In this document: piece after piece, positions 1 through 9,858 of the stretch
Layout of the letters: every line of letters starts with the position of its first letter
Position numbering within the stretch: the stretch's first letter is position 1
IMG/VR virus record: IMGVR_UViG_3300048592_000073
Coordinates: 1 to 33,714 of that record
Reading direction: 5' to 3' (one strand)
Length of the DNA stretch: 33,714 bases
Origin: a virus
The notes under the pieces: model-generated
What the model was told of the DNA's origin: nothing
The model's database searches: none
Seen by the model: the letters and a program-made list of their open reading frames with translations, nothing else
Made by a program: the position numbers and the translations under genes

Positions 1-1155
1 ATCCAATCGGGCTCCGGCGTCACGCAGAACTCGGGCTACGCCTGCCCCTATAATACGGCGTTCAAGCTGACCTCGGCAGATGTTGGGCCGGATGGTGTCG
101 CCACTATTCCGCCGACGACTGACGAGCTGTTCCTGGCCCCATTCCCCGGCGATGCTTTCGACTACAGGATCGGCGATGGGGCTACCTACGTAGATGTTCC
201 CGAACTTGCGGCGCATCAGGGTTCTGGTACTTTCAATGGTGGCAACAATAAATTCGGGATCTGGACGGATATAAATGAAGCATCAGATCCGGTTCGCACA
301 GTCACCGGCTCGGGCATTGGTCTGCCGCTCTCCAACGTGCGGATGCCTGACGGCTGGCCACCGTTTACGACTGGCGGCGAGGCTACTCTGCTGGTGGATT
401 TTCAGACGCGGCTGAGCCACTGCTTTGTCGGCATGACGCGATCGGAGGACAGCACGACAAGGGCGGCGAGCATCCAGCGCTCTGCGAATATCGGCGAGTG
501 GAGCCACGGCACCACGCTAAACTTCGAGCGTCGGGGCACATCGGCTTCTGGCATCAACAATTTGAAAACACTGGTGCGCAGTGCTGACCTGTTCCGGGTC
601 GATTATGAGATTCCCTACGCCGTGGGGGTGGTGTTGCCTCGTGGAGAGACGGGCCACGCCTCGCCTGCGGTTATCAGCAAAAGCATTCAAGTCCCTGCCG
701 GGTGGGTGGACTACAATGCAAATGAGGCAGACAAGAACACCGGACCGCTAGCCTACGGTGCCCGTCTTGGCATCCCGCCGACATACGACTTTGTTACGGC
801 AATCAATGCGCGCGGAGAATCCGCACAAGCAAAGGAGATTGCGATCAGGTTCTTTCGGCAAATGACTGTCTTCGGGTGCATCGTTGTGGATGGCGGCTCG
901 CAACCGAATTTCCGCATCGATACTCGCGACTTGACTATCGAATTTGGCCTGAGCGATGCTGCGGTAACGGCGATCTACAACGAGCTGACTGATATAATCC
1001 GGGCACTGCTCTGGCAGAATTTGAAGCTCATCACCAATGCGGTGACAGGCGCTACTGCCGTTGTCACAGCCGGTGGCGGTTATACCGGGTCGATCGGCAC
1101 GCTCACAAATCCTGTGGGTGGTGGGACGGCGCTGGACTATGGGGACATTTACTAA
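1..1155 (+). CDS. Distal tail / fibre-type protein, 5'-truncated by window edge
   Basis: The reading frame is open from base 1 with no stop until TAA at 1153-1155, so at least 384 residues are present and the true start lies left of the window. An internal ATG at 337 is not a convincing start because the frame upstream of it codes with the same composition. No catalytic motif is recognised. The sequence is Gly/Thr/Asp-rich with a Gly-rich C-terminus, as in phage tail fibre or tip proteins. GC content and codon choice (many NNC/NNG codons) differ strongly from the genes after 1854, as expected for an exchanged host-range module. The stop overlaps the next start (TAATG), so the two genes are probably translationally coupled. 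The tail role is inferred from position and composition; a neck or head-decoration protein is possible. Confidence 0.5.
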   Translation: MQSGSGVTQNSGYACPYNTAFKLTSADVGPDGVATIPPTTDELFLAPFPGDAFDYRIGDGATYVDVPELAAHQGSGTFNGGNNKFGIWTDINEASDPVRTVTGSGIGLPLSNVRMPDGWPPFTTGGEATLLVDFQTRLSHCFVGMTRSEDSTTRAASIQRSANIGEWSHGTTLNFERRGTSASGINNLKTLVRSADLFRVDYEIPYAVGVVLPRGETGHASPAVISKSIQVPAGWVDYNANEADKNTGPLAYGARLGIPPTYDFVTAINARGESAQAKEIAIRFFRQMTVFGCIVVDGGSQPNFRIDTRDLTIEFGLSDAAVTAIYNELTDIIRALLWQNLKLITNAVTGATAVVTAGGGYTGSIGTLTNPVGGGTALDYGDIY

Positions 1156-1835
1156 TGATGATCCTCCCCTTCTTTCTCGCTTCGGCTAATGTAACTGTTC
1201 CTCTTGCCCTACCATCGCTTGCAGTGGCGGTAGCGAGCGAGAACACAAACGACGACAGCATTACGACCGGTTCATTCACGCCGGCAGTCGGCGATTACCA
1301 TGTGATCATCGTGGTCAGCCGCGACGGCAGCTCGACCGCACACGGGACGCCCGCCCCGTCTGGCTTCACTTATGAGGCGACGCCTAACCAGCGGGCGACA
1401 ATAGAAAACGCCAGCGGAAACTTTATTCGGTCAACGATCTGGACAGCGCGAGTTGCCACCAGTGCATCCGGCACTCTCACGCATACAGCGGCAGGGGCTC
1501 TGTTCCAGCACGTTCTGGTAATTCTGAAGGTTCCGGGTGCTACGGCGTTCGACACCTACGCAACAGGTGCTGCATCATCTGGCACAACATTGGATGCGGC
1601 ATGGAATGCAACACCCAATGCAGCAGCTCTGGGTATCGCGGCCATTGGTCAGGACAGTACATCTGGGACATGGACTTGCAGCACTGGAATGGACCTTGTT
1701 GCATCTGCGAGTGGCACGGTAGGCTCGCTGAGATGGGAGGTCCGGGCCAAGTTGGCATCGTTGCCCAGTCCCATTGCCTTTGCTGGCATGGCCAGCGGTC
1801 TCAACAAAGCAGCATCAGGGATTTCACTTATATGA
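1155..1835 (+). CDS. Putative tail-tip / fibre adhesin with beta-sandwich character
   Basis: This 226-aa protein starts at the ATG overlapping the preceding stop. It is rich in Ala, Ser, Thr and Gly with alternating hydrophobic strands and has no helical or catalytic signature, which resembles C-terminal jelly-roll domains of phage fibres and tail-tip adhesins. The N-terminus is hydrophobic for about 25 residues, which could be a buried attachment segment. Base composition matches the preceding gene and not the following one, so the two form one GC-rich block, probably a receptor-binding module acquired together. Function is inferred; no family is recognised with certainty. Confidence 0.5.
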   Translation: MMILPFFLASANVTVPLALPSLAVAVASENTNDDSITTGSFTPAVGDYHVIIVVSRDGSSTAHGTPAPSGFTYEATPNQRATIENASGNFIRSTIWTARVATSASGTLTHTAAGALFQHVLVILKVPGATAFDTYATGAASSGTTLDAAWNATPNAAALGIAAIGQDSTSGTWTCSTGMDLVASASGTVGSLRWEVRAKLASLPSPIAFAGMASGLNKAASGISLI

Positions 1836-1853
1836 GATGCATAAGGAAGAGAC

Positions 1854-2567
1854 ATGACTACTTTAATTGAGCTTATCAATGATATCTTACGAGCAACTAA
1901 GTCTCATGGTGTGTCTGACTGGCAGGATACTGATGAGTCCCGGTCTGCTGCATACATTGTAAGACGACAGCTAAATGCGCTAGTAAAGTTATATCCTGAG
2001 TCTGTCAAGAAGAACAAGATTAGAGAATTGTCTTCCCTGTCTAACGAAGATACTCCTACATCTTTCACTAAGAGTCCAGAGATTGAAGAGATCTATTGGA
2101 TCAAGTATAAAACAAATGGTAAGTACAAGGCTGTTACCTATGTTACTCCAGAAGACTTCATTAATAGAGCAGACATGGCTGATACTACCCAGTCGTATAT
2201 TCAAACAGTTGCTATCAACTCAGTAGACGTGCCTATCTTTAATGATAGACCACCAAATTACTGGACAACCTTTGATAATTCTGTTATAGTAATGGATGCA
2301 TTTGATTCTGATGTAGATAGCACACTACAAGCATCCAAGAGTCAGGCGTATGTAAGAGAGAAGTATACGTTTACATTCTCTAATACATTTGAGATACCTC
2401 TAGATGAGACGTTAGTATCTGTCTTATTAGAAGAGGCTATCTCTTCTGCATACGTAGAGTTCAAAGGATCAGTTAACCCTAAAGCAGAACAACAGGCACG
2501 AAGGGGTAGAATACTAGAGAAGACTAATCAGGATGTAGCAACTTGGACAGCATACGGTAGGCTCTGA
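1854..2567 (+). CDS. Tail tubular protein A-like (head-tail adaptor)
   Basis: A 237-aa protein preceded by a good Shine-Dalgarno (AAGGAAGAG, about 5 nt before the ATG). It is mostly helical at the N-terminus (TLIELINDILRATKSHGVSD) and near the C-terminus, with a beta-rich middle. This layout and its place directly upstream of a tail tubular B-like gene fit the T7 gp11 adaptor family (T7 gp11 is 196 aa), which forms the ring between the portal and the nozzle. It is the first low-GC gene after the GC-rich tail block. The stop overlaps the next start (TGATG). The assignment rests on gene order and general character more than on a single motif. Confidence 0.65.
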   Translation: MTTLIELINDILRATKSHGVSDWQDTDESRSAAYIVRRQLNALVKLYPESVKKNKIRELSSLSNEDTPTSFTKSPEIEEIYWIKYKTNGKYKAVTYVTPEDFINRADMADTTQSYIQTVAINSVDVPIFNDRPPNYWTTFDNSVIVMDAFDSDVDSTLQASKSQAYVREKYTFTFSNTFEIPLDETLVSVLLEEAISSAYVEFKGSVNPKAEQQARRGRILEKTNQDVATWTAYGRL

Positions 2568-2860
2568 TGGAAGACATTAAAGTAGAAACTCACTACGGAC
2601 CAAGGGAGAACCCTTACGTACTTTACCGTAATGTACAAGGTATGTACTATTGGAAGCCTAAGGCCAATACACCAAGGGTAATGGAAGGTTTGTTCACATC
2701 TAAGGACAAGGCTCTGTCTGCCTACATTCGACACCTTAAGTCCGAGACTAAGCCGTATCATAAGAACACAAGGGAACGTTTCTGTGGTAATCCTTGGGAA
2801 TCCACATGGAGACTACCCGCAGCAAAAGTGAAAAGCAATGCAAAAGAAGAAGTACTCTGA
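2567..2860 (+). CDS. Small unknown protein in tail-tube operon
   Basis: A 97-aa basic protein with aromatic stretches (YVLYRNVQGMYYWKPK) and no recognised domain. It begins inside the stop of the adaptor gene (TGATG) and its end overlaps the next tiny gene by 23 nt, so it is embedded in the late virion operon. It could be a minor virion or assembly protein, but nothing in the sequence shows this. Confidence 0.7.
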   Translation: MEDIKVETHYGPRENPYVLYRNVQGMYYWKPKANTPRVMEGLFTSKDKALSAYIRHLKSETKPYHKNTRERFCGNPWESTWRLPAAKVKSNAKEEVL

Positions 2861-2948
2861 GAACCTTAGTGTTCCTAAAGCTAGGAAGCCTAAGAAGAAT
2901 AATAGTGTTTTACTAATTACTAAGAAGCCTAAAAAGAAAATTAAGTAA
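2838..2948 (+). CDS. 36-aa lysine-rich micro-protein
   Basis: ATG at 2838 and TAA at 2946-2948 give 36 residues, about one third of them Lys, with the repeated motif KKPKKK/RKPKK. Its stop overlaps the start of the tail tubular B gene (TAATG), the same coupling used throughout this operon, and its start lies inside the end of the previous gene. Such a basic peptide could bind nucleic acid or acidic virion proteins; that is speculation. Support is the junction geometry and the filling of an otherwise empty gap. Confidence 0.5.
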   Translation: MQKKKYSENLSVPKARKPKKNNSVLLITKKPKKKIK

Positions 2949-5032
2949 TGCCTAGAGTAGCTAAGCTATACACACCTTTACTAACAGGATACGTAACAGA
3001 GGTAAATCCTCTAACGTATCCTGAAGGTGCGTCTAGTGACGAGCTAAACTCATACGTAACTAACAAGAAGTCTAGGGTACCACGGTTAGGATTTAGGCAG
3101 GAGATAGATTACACTAACAGCAACGTAGGTGCCGTAGCTACTACGTCTAACCACTATTGGGAGAACCCTGATAACCTTAAGCGTACTAGGTTTCTGGTAT
3201 TACAAATCAATGCTACTCTACACTTCTGGGATATCTCTACGTACAACTGCTCAGGTAACAAGAAGTCTTTTACTGTAGACTTAGAGAATTATCTTAATCC
3301 TTTCTCTGTTACTGCTGCTAATGACTATGTAGACGTAGCATCAGGTAAAGGTTTTCTCTTCGTAGCTTCACCAGCTATCGAACCATTCTATATCACCTAT
3401 GACAGTGATACAGATACTATCACAGTTACTACTGTCACCCTTAAGATCAGAGACTTCAAGTTTCTACCAATCACTGAAGAATTTACTGATGAACCAGCAT
3501 CTCCTTCCATCGAATTTAAATACAATCTGCTCAATCAAGGATGGTCAGAAGACTACATTGATCAATATCAAAACGGTACAGACATCAGTGGATTTACAGG
3601 TTATGGTGTCTACCCTAGTTTAACCAAGCATTGGGCGTTAGGTAAGAAACCTTATGTATCTTCTCAATCAACCCCTGATGTAGAAGAACGTAAGAAGATT
3701 GGTCTAGATTTATTTGATCCAAGGGAACTAAAGGGAACGTATACTGGTACTACAGTAGCTCCAAATGGACACTTCATCTATGATGCATTCAGGATTACCC
3801 GTGAGGTAGATGGTACACCAGTAAGACAAGAGATTAAGAGCAAGAGACCCATCTCAGTAGCATTCAAGTTTGGTCGTGCTTGGTGGACAGATGGTGACCT
3901 CATCTATTTCTCTCAGATCATTGAACAGGATGTTAACAAGGCAGCATTGTGCTACCAAGATGCTGATCCTACATCAGAAGACATCTCTGACTTAATTGAT
4001 ACTGATGGTGGTACTATCAACATTCTTGAAGCTGGTTACGTCATCAAGCTTGTAGCAGCATCCAACAGTGTGATTGTCTTCACTGAGAATGGTGTATGGG
4101 ATATCTCTGGTCAGGAAGGTGAATCATTCAAGCCTACTGCTTACATCCCAAGGAAGATTTCAGATAGTGAGTTGGTGTCTAGTAAAGCAGTAACTGATAT
4201 CGAAGGTATACCAGTATGGGCAGCTACTGATGGGCTGTACACCCTACAGGTAGAACAGGTGTCCCGTTCATACCAAGAACAATCTTTGACTGATCAGACA
4301 ATCAAGACGTACTACGATGCAATTGACAATAAAGAAAATATGGATATAGATTTTGACAGGGCATCTAGCAAGATATACTTCCAGCATGGATTGAATATTC
4401 TTGTCTACGATTTAATCAATGGTAGCTTTCACCCTTGGACTGTAGCTAGTGATAACAAAAGTATCATTGGTGCATTCAGCACTAAGGATAGAGGTAGGAT
4501 CACTGAAGAGATTGATGTAGAATCAGATGATCAGCTAGTTGAGAGTAACGGAGTACAGGTAGTAGTATCTCAGACCGTAGCATCTGATAGTCGGACTACA
4601 ATCAAGTTCATCATCCTCGACGGAAGCAATTTAACCTTTGGCAGTTTCATTGATGCTAACTATTACGACTGGTTAGATGAAGACTACTCTGTCTACATTG
4701 AAACAGGACATATGTTTGAGGAGGCTCCAGCTTCTCGTAAGTCTATGCCATACGCTACCTTCTACTTCGAAGAGAACTCAGTAGACAGTGAGTGTCTCTT
4801 CAGTCACAAGTGGGACTTCTCTATCTCAGAGAGTAGTAAGTTGTGGACTGATCCTATAGATATCTATGAGACTTCAGGTATCTATAGAGGAGTAACCTTT
4901 GTAACGAGACAGCTACATGGATCAGGTAACTTTGTAGTCCTACGCTTTGAAGGAGTACCCGGTAAGTCTTTTAATCTCTATGGGTTCTTCATCGAGTGGG
5001 ACCTAGACGCACAACGTAAGGATCGTTCGTAA
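2948..5032 (+). CDS. Tail tubular protein B-like (tail nozzle)
   Basis: A 694-aa, beta-rich protein without membrane segments. It begins with a short tail-tube-like N-terminus (PRVAKLYTPLLTGYVTEVNP) and contains recurrent strand-forming repeats such as FGRAWWTDGDLIYFSQI and NSVIVFTENGVWDISGQEG, which are typical of the beta-propeller nozzle proteins of the T7 gp12 family (794 aa in T7). It follows the adaptor gene and precedes ejectosome genes, the canonical podovirus order. In the virion it would form the nozzle through which DNA is ejected. The start is fixed by the TAATG junction; the stop overlaps the next start in the same way. Confidence 0.8.
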   Translation: MPRVAKLYTPLLTGYVTEVNPLTYPEGASSDELNSYVTNKKSRVPRLGFRQEIDYTNSNVGAVATTSNHYWENPDNLKRTRFLVLQINATLHFWDISTYNCSGNKKSFTVDLENYLNPFSVTAANDYVDVASGKGFLFVASPAIEPFYITYDSDTDTITVTTVTLKIRDFKFLPITEEFTDEPASPSIEFKYNLLNQGWSEDYIDQYQNGTDISGFTGYGVYPSLTKHWALGKKPYVSSQSTPDVEERKKIGLDLFDPRELKGTYTGTTVAPNGHFIYDAFRITREVDGTPVRQEIKSKRPISVAFKFGRAWWTDGDLIYFSQIIEQDVNKAALCYQDADPTSEDISDLIDTDGGTINILEAGYVIKLVAASNSVIVFTENGVWDISGQEGESFKPTAYIPRKISDSELVSSKAVTDIEGIPVWAATDGLYTLQVEQVSRSYQEQSLTDQTIKTYYDAIDNKENMDIDFDRASSKIYFQHGLNILVYDLINGSFHPWTVASDNKSIIGAFSTKDRGRITEEIDVESDDQLVESNGVQVVVSQTVASDSRTTIKFIILDGSNLTFGSFIDANYYDWLDEDYSVYIETGHMFEEAPASRKSMPYATFYFEENSVDSECLFSHKWDFSISESSKLWTDPIDIYETSGIYRGVTFVTRQLHGSGNFVVLRFEGVPGKSFNLYGFFIEWDLDAQRKDRS

Positions 5033-5487
5033 TGGCTGCATGGGTAATTCCTTTAGCACTAACTGCTGTTACTCTTGGTGCTACTTATTTGTCATACCAG
5101 AAACAGCAAGAAGCAGCTTCGGCTTCTAAGAAAGCCGCATCTATCCAGAGGCAGGGACAGGATGCTGAGCTACGTAGAGCAAGGGTGCTAGAGATAGCCA
5201 AAGCTAGGCGTCAAAGAGCTAGTGCTCTAGCCATTGCTGAAGCCTCAGGTGTCAACGCTGTTGGATCTAGTGTAACAGGTGGTGTTAATTCTGTTACGTC
5301 TCAGAGTGCAGGAAACCAAGCATTCTTAACAAGTCAGAGTACCTTCGCTAGGGCTGCTGGTAATCAACTAGCTAAGGCTTCTAGTGCTGAGACGCAGGCA
5401 GGTAAGTACAACCTCTTGTCTTCTACTGGTCAGTTTGGCTTAAGTACCTACACTAATAGGGAAGCTTTATTTGGAATGACTACGTGA
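5032..5487 (+). CDS. Small internal virion / ejectosome protein (T7 gp14-like)
   Basis: A 151-aa protein with one N-terminal hydrophobic segment (about residues 3-21), then an Ala/Lys/Arg/Glu-rich helix of coiled-coil type (about 24-75) and a Ser/Gly/Ala-rich remainder. This matches the small ejectosome protein gp14 of T7 (196 aa), which is ejected first and forms a channel in the outer membrane. Position between the nozzle gene and the giant internal proteins supports this. The start overlaps the preceding stop (TAATG); its own TGA overlaps the GTG start of the next gene. Confidence 0.65.
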   Translation: MAAWVIPLALTAVTLGATYLSYQKQQEAASASKKAASIQRQGQDAELRRARVLEIAKARRQRASALAIAEASGVNAVGSSVTGGVNSVTSQSAGNQAFLTSQSTFARAAGNQLAKASSAETQAGKYNLLSSTGQFGLSTYTNREALFGMTT

Positions 5488-8400
5488 TAGAAATCACTAA
5501 ACCTAACGCACCACTAATTGTAAAGCCTAAGCCAACTTCAGTTGTAGGTGAAGGTACTGCATGGAATGCTACGGTTGCTTTCCAAGATGCTGTGTTGGAT
5601 CCAAACGTAGAACCCGGTGAGATCTCTGCTGCCTTGAATGGTGTACGTGCTACTATCACCCGTGAAGGTGAAGACAAAGCAAGGGCTATTGCTGCTTCTC
5701 AGGAGCTTCGTGAGAGGGAGAACTTCATCGTAGAGACCTATGGTCCAGTTAATCCATCAATGGCTGCTGACATGATCCTAGCGCAGCCCTACAGGGATAC
5801 CTACCTTGAAGAGAGGTCCATCGATAAGCAAATCAATGCTGGACTAGCTGATGAAGAGTCGTTAGGCCCTATTGAAGTAGTAGATGTAGTAGCTGAGACT
5901 ACCAAGAAGTTTGCCCACGTAGCTAGGGAACTAGAGAAGAGGCTTAAGGGTAAAGCTAGTGAGTCTTTCTTGTCTACCTTAGGGGACCTAGGTGGTTCAC
6001 TGCTATTCTGGAATACAATCAGATCAAGAGTAGGACTAACAGATAAAGATGTCAACTACTTCAATCCTCTCCAAGCTCAGCAGGTCTTTGATGAAGTCTA
6101 TGATGTCATGTTTAACTCAAGGACTCTTGAAGATTTCATTCCCAAGTTTAATGAGTACCTTGGAAACCTTGAAGAACGATCGGGTATTTTTGGAGTCAAT
6201 GATGCACTGGTCATCGAAGGACTGCAAAGACTTCTGAACTTCCAGAACCCGGGTACACTTTCCTTCAATAACTTCAACAGTGTGCTTGACTACAGTAGTA
6301 TTCTTGGCTCAGCTTGGGGTCTTACTAAGGCTGTACGTTCTCCTGTTGTACTAGCTAGGGTAACTGGCAATCCTAATCTTGCTGCTCGTCTGAATGCTAA
6401 CAACACTGCTGGTGCTGCTGCTCACAATGGGCTTAATGGGGTACAGCAGCTACCTCTCACAGGTAACCCTAACATCTCCATTGCTAATAATGTACAGCAG
6501 GTACAAAGAGATGTAATTAAGTACATTAACAATCACTTCGATGAGATCTCCAAGTATCGTACACCTGATCAGCTAATGCAGGTGCAGGCTTTAACTGAAG
6601 ATACTGTACGCACTATGTACCCTAACCGTGTCATTGATGTACGTTGGCAGAAGGTAGATCAGACAGGTGCTGATCAGTTCACTGAGTTTATGGACGTCTA
6701 CCTAGGTACTCAGAAGGGGGATGGATTCTCTTCTGAAGCTTGGGCTACTAATCAAGCGCAACACATGGGACTAACTGACTTCTCTGTAGTACAGGATGCT
6801 TCTACTCGTAAGTGGCTAATCAAGACACAGCACAGACCTACCGAGTCTAGTAACATTCTAATGGCTAACCTTGAAGAGTTCTCTTCATCTACTACCGGTA
6901 GGCTATTAGCTGGTGCTAGACAGCTTGTGTCTGATCGTATGTCTGCTACTGCTGCACTTGGTGAGCTACGTGGAGGACAGCTAGTTGAACAGTTTAAGCC
7001 TTTAATCAAGAACATTGAGAAGCTTAACAAGAAAGCCAAGAGAGACTTCAACGCTATAGTAACCAAAGGTTTAAATACTGGATCAGGTAAGTGGTTCACT
7101 GATCAAGAGCTAGTGAATGAGTATAACCTAGCATTCAATCGTAACCCTACTCCTACTGAGGTGACAGCGTACCATAGCTTCAAGGCTATGTCTGACGTAG
7201 AGTGGGAGATCCGTAATAGAGCCCTACGTGAGACCTTGGCCTTTGAGAACTGGAAAGAGATTACCTTCAATGGTAATCCTATGATTGCTCGTAAGGTAGA
7301 CACAGTTCCTGTCAACGCTAAGGTCTACGACTCAGCAGGTAACCTAATCCAGAACCTGTCTCCTAATGACATTGTAGTTCAGCTCATGGAAGGTGTACGT
7401 AATCCTCAAGGTGGGTTCCCCATTGCATTCATGAAGCTCAATAGAGCTACTGATCTTAGGGAGTTGCCTAACAGAGTCCTTGGATACGCAGAAGGTGGTA
7501 GGCGCTTCTACGATACTGAACACTTCATCAAGCAGGCTAACAATGTAGTGTCTCGTGAAGGTGTGCATATCTACCATCCTCGTACAGGTTCGGCTACCAA
7601 GACTTCCAAGGAAGCTAATGAAGTAGCAGCAGCTATGAATGATGCTAACCGTATCTACAATGAGTGGAGTGCAGGTACTCTTACTAACGCAGCAGCAGAT
7701 GCACAGCTAGGTCTTCACCGTACCCTTGCCTCCCTTAATATCGCTGAGCTTGAGCGCAAGGTACTCGCTGGTCAGTGGAACCCTAATGAGTTGTGGGAAG
7801 TAGTGCCAGATAAGGGGCTACCTTCAGCTACAGTACGGGCTAAGGCTACTACTAATTCTATCGACTATACTACCAACATCAATGATTCAATCCTCTTCTC
7901 TGATCGTATTGGAAGGATGTACTACAGTCAGAGAGGAGACCCTATCAAGTCTCTTGAGACAGGTAACCCACTACCTACTGTCAACGTATTTGAATCCATG
8001 TCTAAGTCTGTGTCTTCTGCTATCCGATCAGGTGCATGGAACAAGTACAGGATTGAATCAGTTAACTCATTCGTTACTACAGCCAAGCAATTCAATGCTA
8101 TCTCTAACATTGAAGTACTCAAGGCTTCCCCTTGGGAGATCCTAAAGACAGCAGTGATCAAGCATTCAGATGCTAAGGTTGAAGCTAGATTGAAAGAGAT
8201 GCAGAAACAGATCATCTGGAACATTGATCCTGCTACCATGGATTCTGCCATCATGGATTCCATCCGACGTAGAGCCAGAGAATGGATCTATGATCGTGAT
8301 GGTGTGATGAAGAACTTCCCTAACTTGACTGACTTCATTGAGAACAGGATTATCCAAAATCCTATCACTTCACTCAGAGGTATTACTTTTGATAGACACA

Positions 8401-9833
8401 TAGGTATGTTTGGTATTGACCAGTTATTCGTACAGTCCACTACACTTATGTCTGCTGCTGCTACGTACGGTATTAGGGCAGCTACTGATACCATTCCTTG
8501 GACACTAGCCTTGCGCGCAGCCGAGACAGTACGTGGATTCAAGGGTGCTAGGGAGTTTGATAGCTTCATTGGTGCACTAGCTAGGTCGCATAACATCCCT
8601 ACTACTGAGCTGCGTCGAAGGATGAAAGCATTAGATGCTGTAGGTGTGATGAAGGTAGGCGGTGAGTATGCTGATCTACAAAGCCTAGGTAACTACGTAG
8701 AGTCCTCAAGGTTCTTTGGATCTATTGAGAAGTTCAGACAGAAGGGCCGTATCTTCTTCAACTGGGCTGAGCAGAACAATAGGCTTGTAGCATTTAATAT
8801 TGCTTACGATATGGCTAAGAAGGAGGGTCTTGATCCACTAAGTCAGAATGGTCTTGACTTCATTGCACTTAAGACCCAAGACTTCTCATTCAACATGACT
8901 AGGTCTGCTACCGCAGCTTGGCAGAGGGGAGTCCCTTCTCTCTTCACTCAGTTCTTTGGGTATACGGGTAGGTACATCGATGCCTTATACGGTAAAAACT
9001 TTACACCAATGCAGAAGGCTAAGTTCGTACTAGCTAACTTCATCATGTTTGGAGCAGCAGGTATTCCCTTCGGAGATAACCTAGCTCAGTACTTCGGAGT
9101 AGAGGGCGAAGCAACTGATGGGCTACTAGACACGGTTCTTTCTAATATCCTAGAAGTTGAGACTTCCTTTAGGGGTAGGGTATCTCCTGCTCAACAGGTA
9201 GAACAGATGTCTAGAGAAATCCTTATGGATGGGACCAGTGCTCTCTTTGCTACACCTGCTGGTGATACCGTCCTTGATTTGTTCAACCTCTTCCGTCCAG
9301 CAGGTAAGGTATGGAACCTACAGTATGCTTTCCATTCACCTAACCCACTTACTGTCTTCACTAAGGGTGCAGTAGATGCAGTCACAGATTTCATTACACC
9401 TTGGGGTAGACTTGAGAAGGCATGGTTCATCCATCAGACTCAACGATTAGAAGATAGACTTGGCCGTAAGATCCTTGAAGATGTAGAAGGGTACTCTACT
9501 TCTGCTGCTATTGCTGCTGCTATGGGTATTCAACTACAGGAAGTTGATGATCTGTATCGTCAGTATTCAGATGACAAGATCAAGGATGGCTGGCTAGTTA
9601 AGTTCCTTGCTGAGGTGCTGGCAATGAATAGGAATAAAGCATTCTGGGGTTCAGTAGACAACAACGATGAAGCGTATGAAAGTGGTAAGTTGATGACTGA
9701 GATACTTGGTGCTACACTAGATAACGATCCTGCCTTGAAGGTTAAGGTGTATGATGAAGCACAAAGACTATTCGCAGAGAGGGGCTCTCGTGAGTGGAAC
9801 TCTGAAGTACAATCCCTAAAGAGAGGTTACTAA
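5484..9833 (+). CDS. Giant internal virion / DNA-ejectosome protein
   Basis: This 1449-aa protein starts at GTG 5484, which overlaps the preceding TGA (GTGA). It is largely helical, with Ala/Gln/Asn-rich stretches and two hydrophobic regions near residues 975-1015 and 1170-1205. The segment around residue 1130 (DFSFNMTRSATAAWQRG) followed by a hydrophobic stretch resembles the C-terminal parts of very large phage ejection proteins. By position and size it corresponds to T7 gp15/gp16, cylinder proteins that carry DNA across the envelope. No transglycosylase motif is seen here; the cell-wall-active domain appears to sit in the next gene. Function is inferred from order, length and composition. 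Confidence 0.65.
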   Translation: MIEITKPNAPLIVKPKPTSVVGEGTAWNATVAFQDAVLDPNVEPGEISAALNGVRATITREGEDKARAIAASQELRERENFIVETYGPVNPSMAADMILAQPYRDTYLEERSIDKQINAGLADEESLGPIEVVDVVAETTKKFAHVARELEKRLKGKASESFLSTLGDLGGSLLFWNTIRSRVGLTDKDVNYFNPLQAQQVFDEVYDVMFNSRTLEDFIPKFNEYLGNLEERSGIFGVNDALVIEGLQRLLNFQNPGTLSFNNFNSVLDYSSILGSAWGLTKAVRSPVVLARVTGNPNLAARLNANNTAGAAAHNGLNGVQQLPLTGNPNISIANNVQQVQRDVIKYINNHFDEISKYRTPDQLMQVQALTEDTVRTMYPNRVIDVRWQKVDQTGADQFTEFMDVYLGTQKGDGFSSEAWATNQAQHMGLTDFSVVQDASTRKWLIKTQHRPTESSNILMANLEEFSSSTTGRLLAGARQLVSDRMSATAALGELRGGQLVEQFKPLIKNIEKLNKKAKRDFNAIVTKGLNTGSGKWFTDQELVNEYNLAFNRNPTPTEVTAYHSFKAMSDVEWEIRNRALRETLAFENWKEITFNGNPMIARKVDTVPVNAKVYDSAGNLIQNLSPNDIVVQLMEGVRNPQGGFPIAFMKLNRATDLRELPNRVLGYAEGGRRFYDTEHFIKQANNVVSREGVHIYHPRTGSATKTSKEANEVAAAMNDANRIYNEWSAGTLTNAAADAQLGLHRTLASLNIAELERKVLAGQWNPNELWEVVPDKGLPSATVRAKATTNSIDYTTNINDSILFSDRIGRMYYSQRGDPIKSLETGNPLPTVNVFESMSKSVSSAIRSGAWNKYRIESVNSFVTTAKQFNAISNIEVLKASPWEILKTAVIKHSDAKVEARLKEMQKQIIWNIDPATMDSAIMDSIRRRAREWIYDRDGVMKNFPNLTDFIENRIIQNPITSLRGITFDRHIGMFGIDQLFVQSTTLMSAAATYGIRAATDTIPWTLALRAAETVRGFKGAREFDSFIGALARSHNIPTTELRRRMKALDAVGVMKVGGEYADLQSLGNYVESSRFFGSIEKFRQKGRIFFNWAEQNNRLVAFNIAYDMAKKEGLDPLSQNGLDFIALKTQDFSFNMTRSATAAWQRGVPSLFTQFFGYTGRYIDALYGKNFTPMQKAKFVLANFIMFGAAGIPFGDNLAQYFGVEGEATDGLLDTVLSNILEVETSFRGRVSPAQQVEQMSREILMDGTSALFATPAGDTVLDLFNLFRPAGKVWNLQYAFHSPNPLTVFTKGAVDAVTDFITPWGRLEKAWFIHQTQRLEDRLGRKILEDVEGYSTSAAIAAAMGIQLQEVDDLYRQYSDDKIKDGWLVKFLAEVLAMNRNKAFWGSVDNNDEAYESGKLMTEILGATLDNDPALKVKVYDEAQRLFAERGSREWNSEVQSLKRGY

Positions 9834-9858
9834 CTCGCTATGAATAAAGGAAACACAG

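Noticed and set aside
48-60. TATAAT promoter box
   Set aside because: It lies within coding sequence of the GC-rich tail gene without a matching -35 element.
5480-9430. Minus-strand frames of 60-115 aa under the giant virion gene
   Set aside because: They are shadows of a continuous 1449-codon gene and have no ribosome-binding sites in order.
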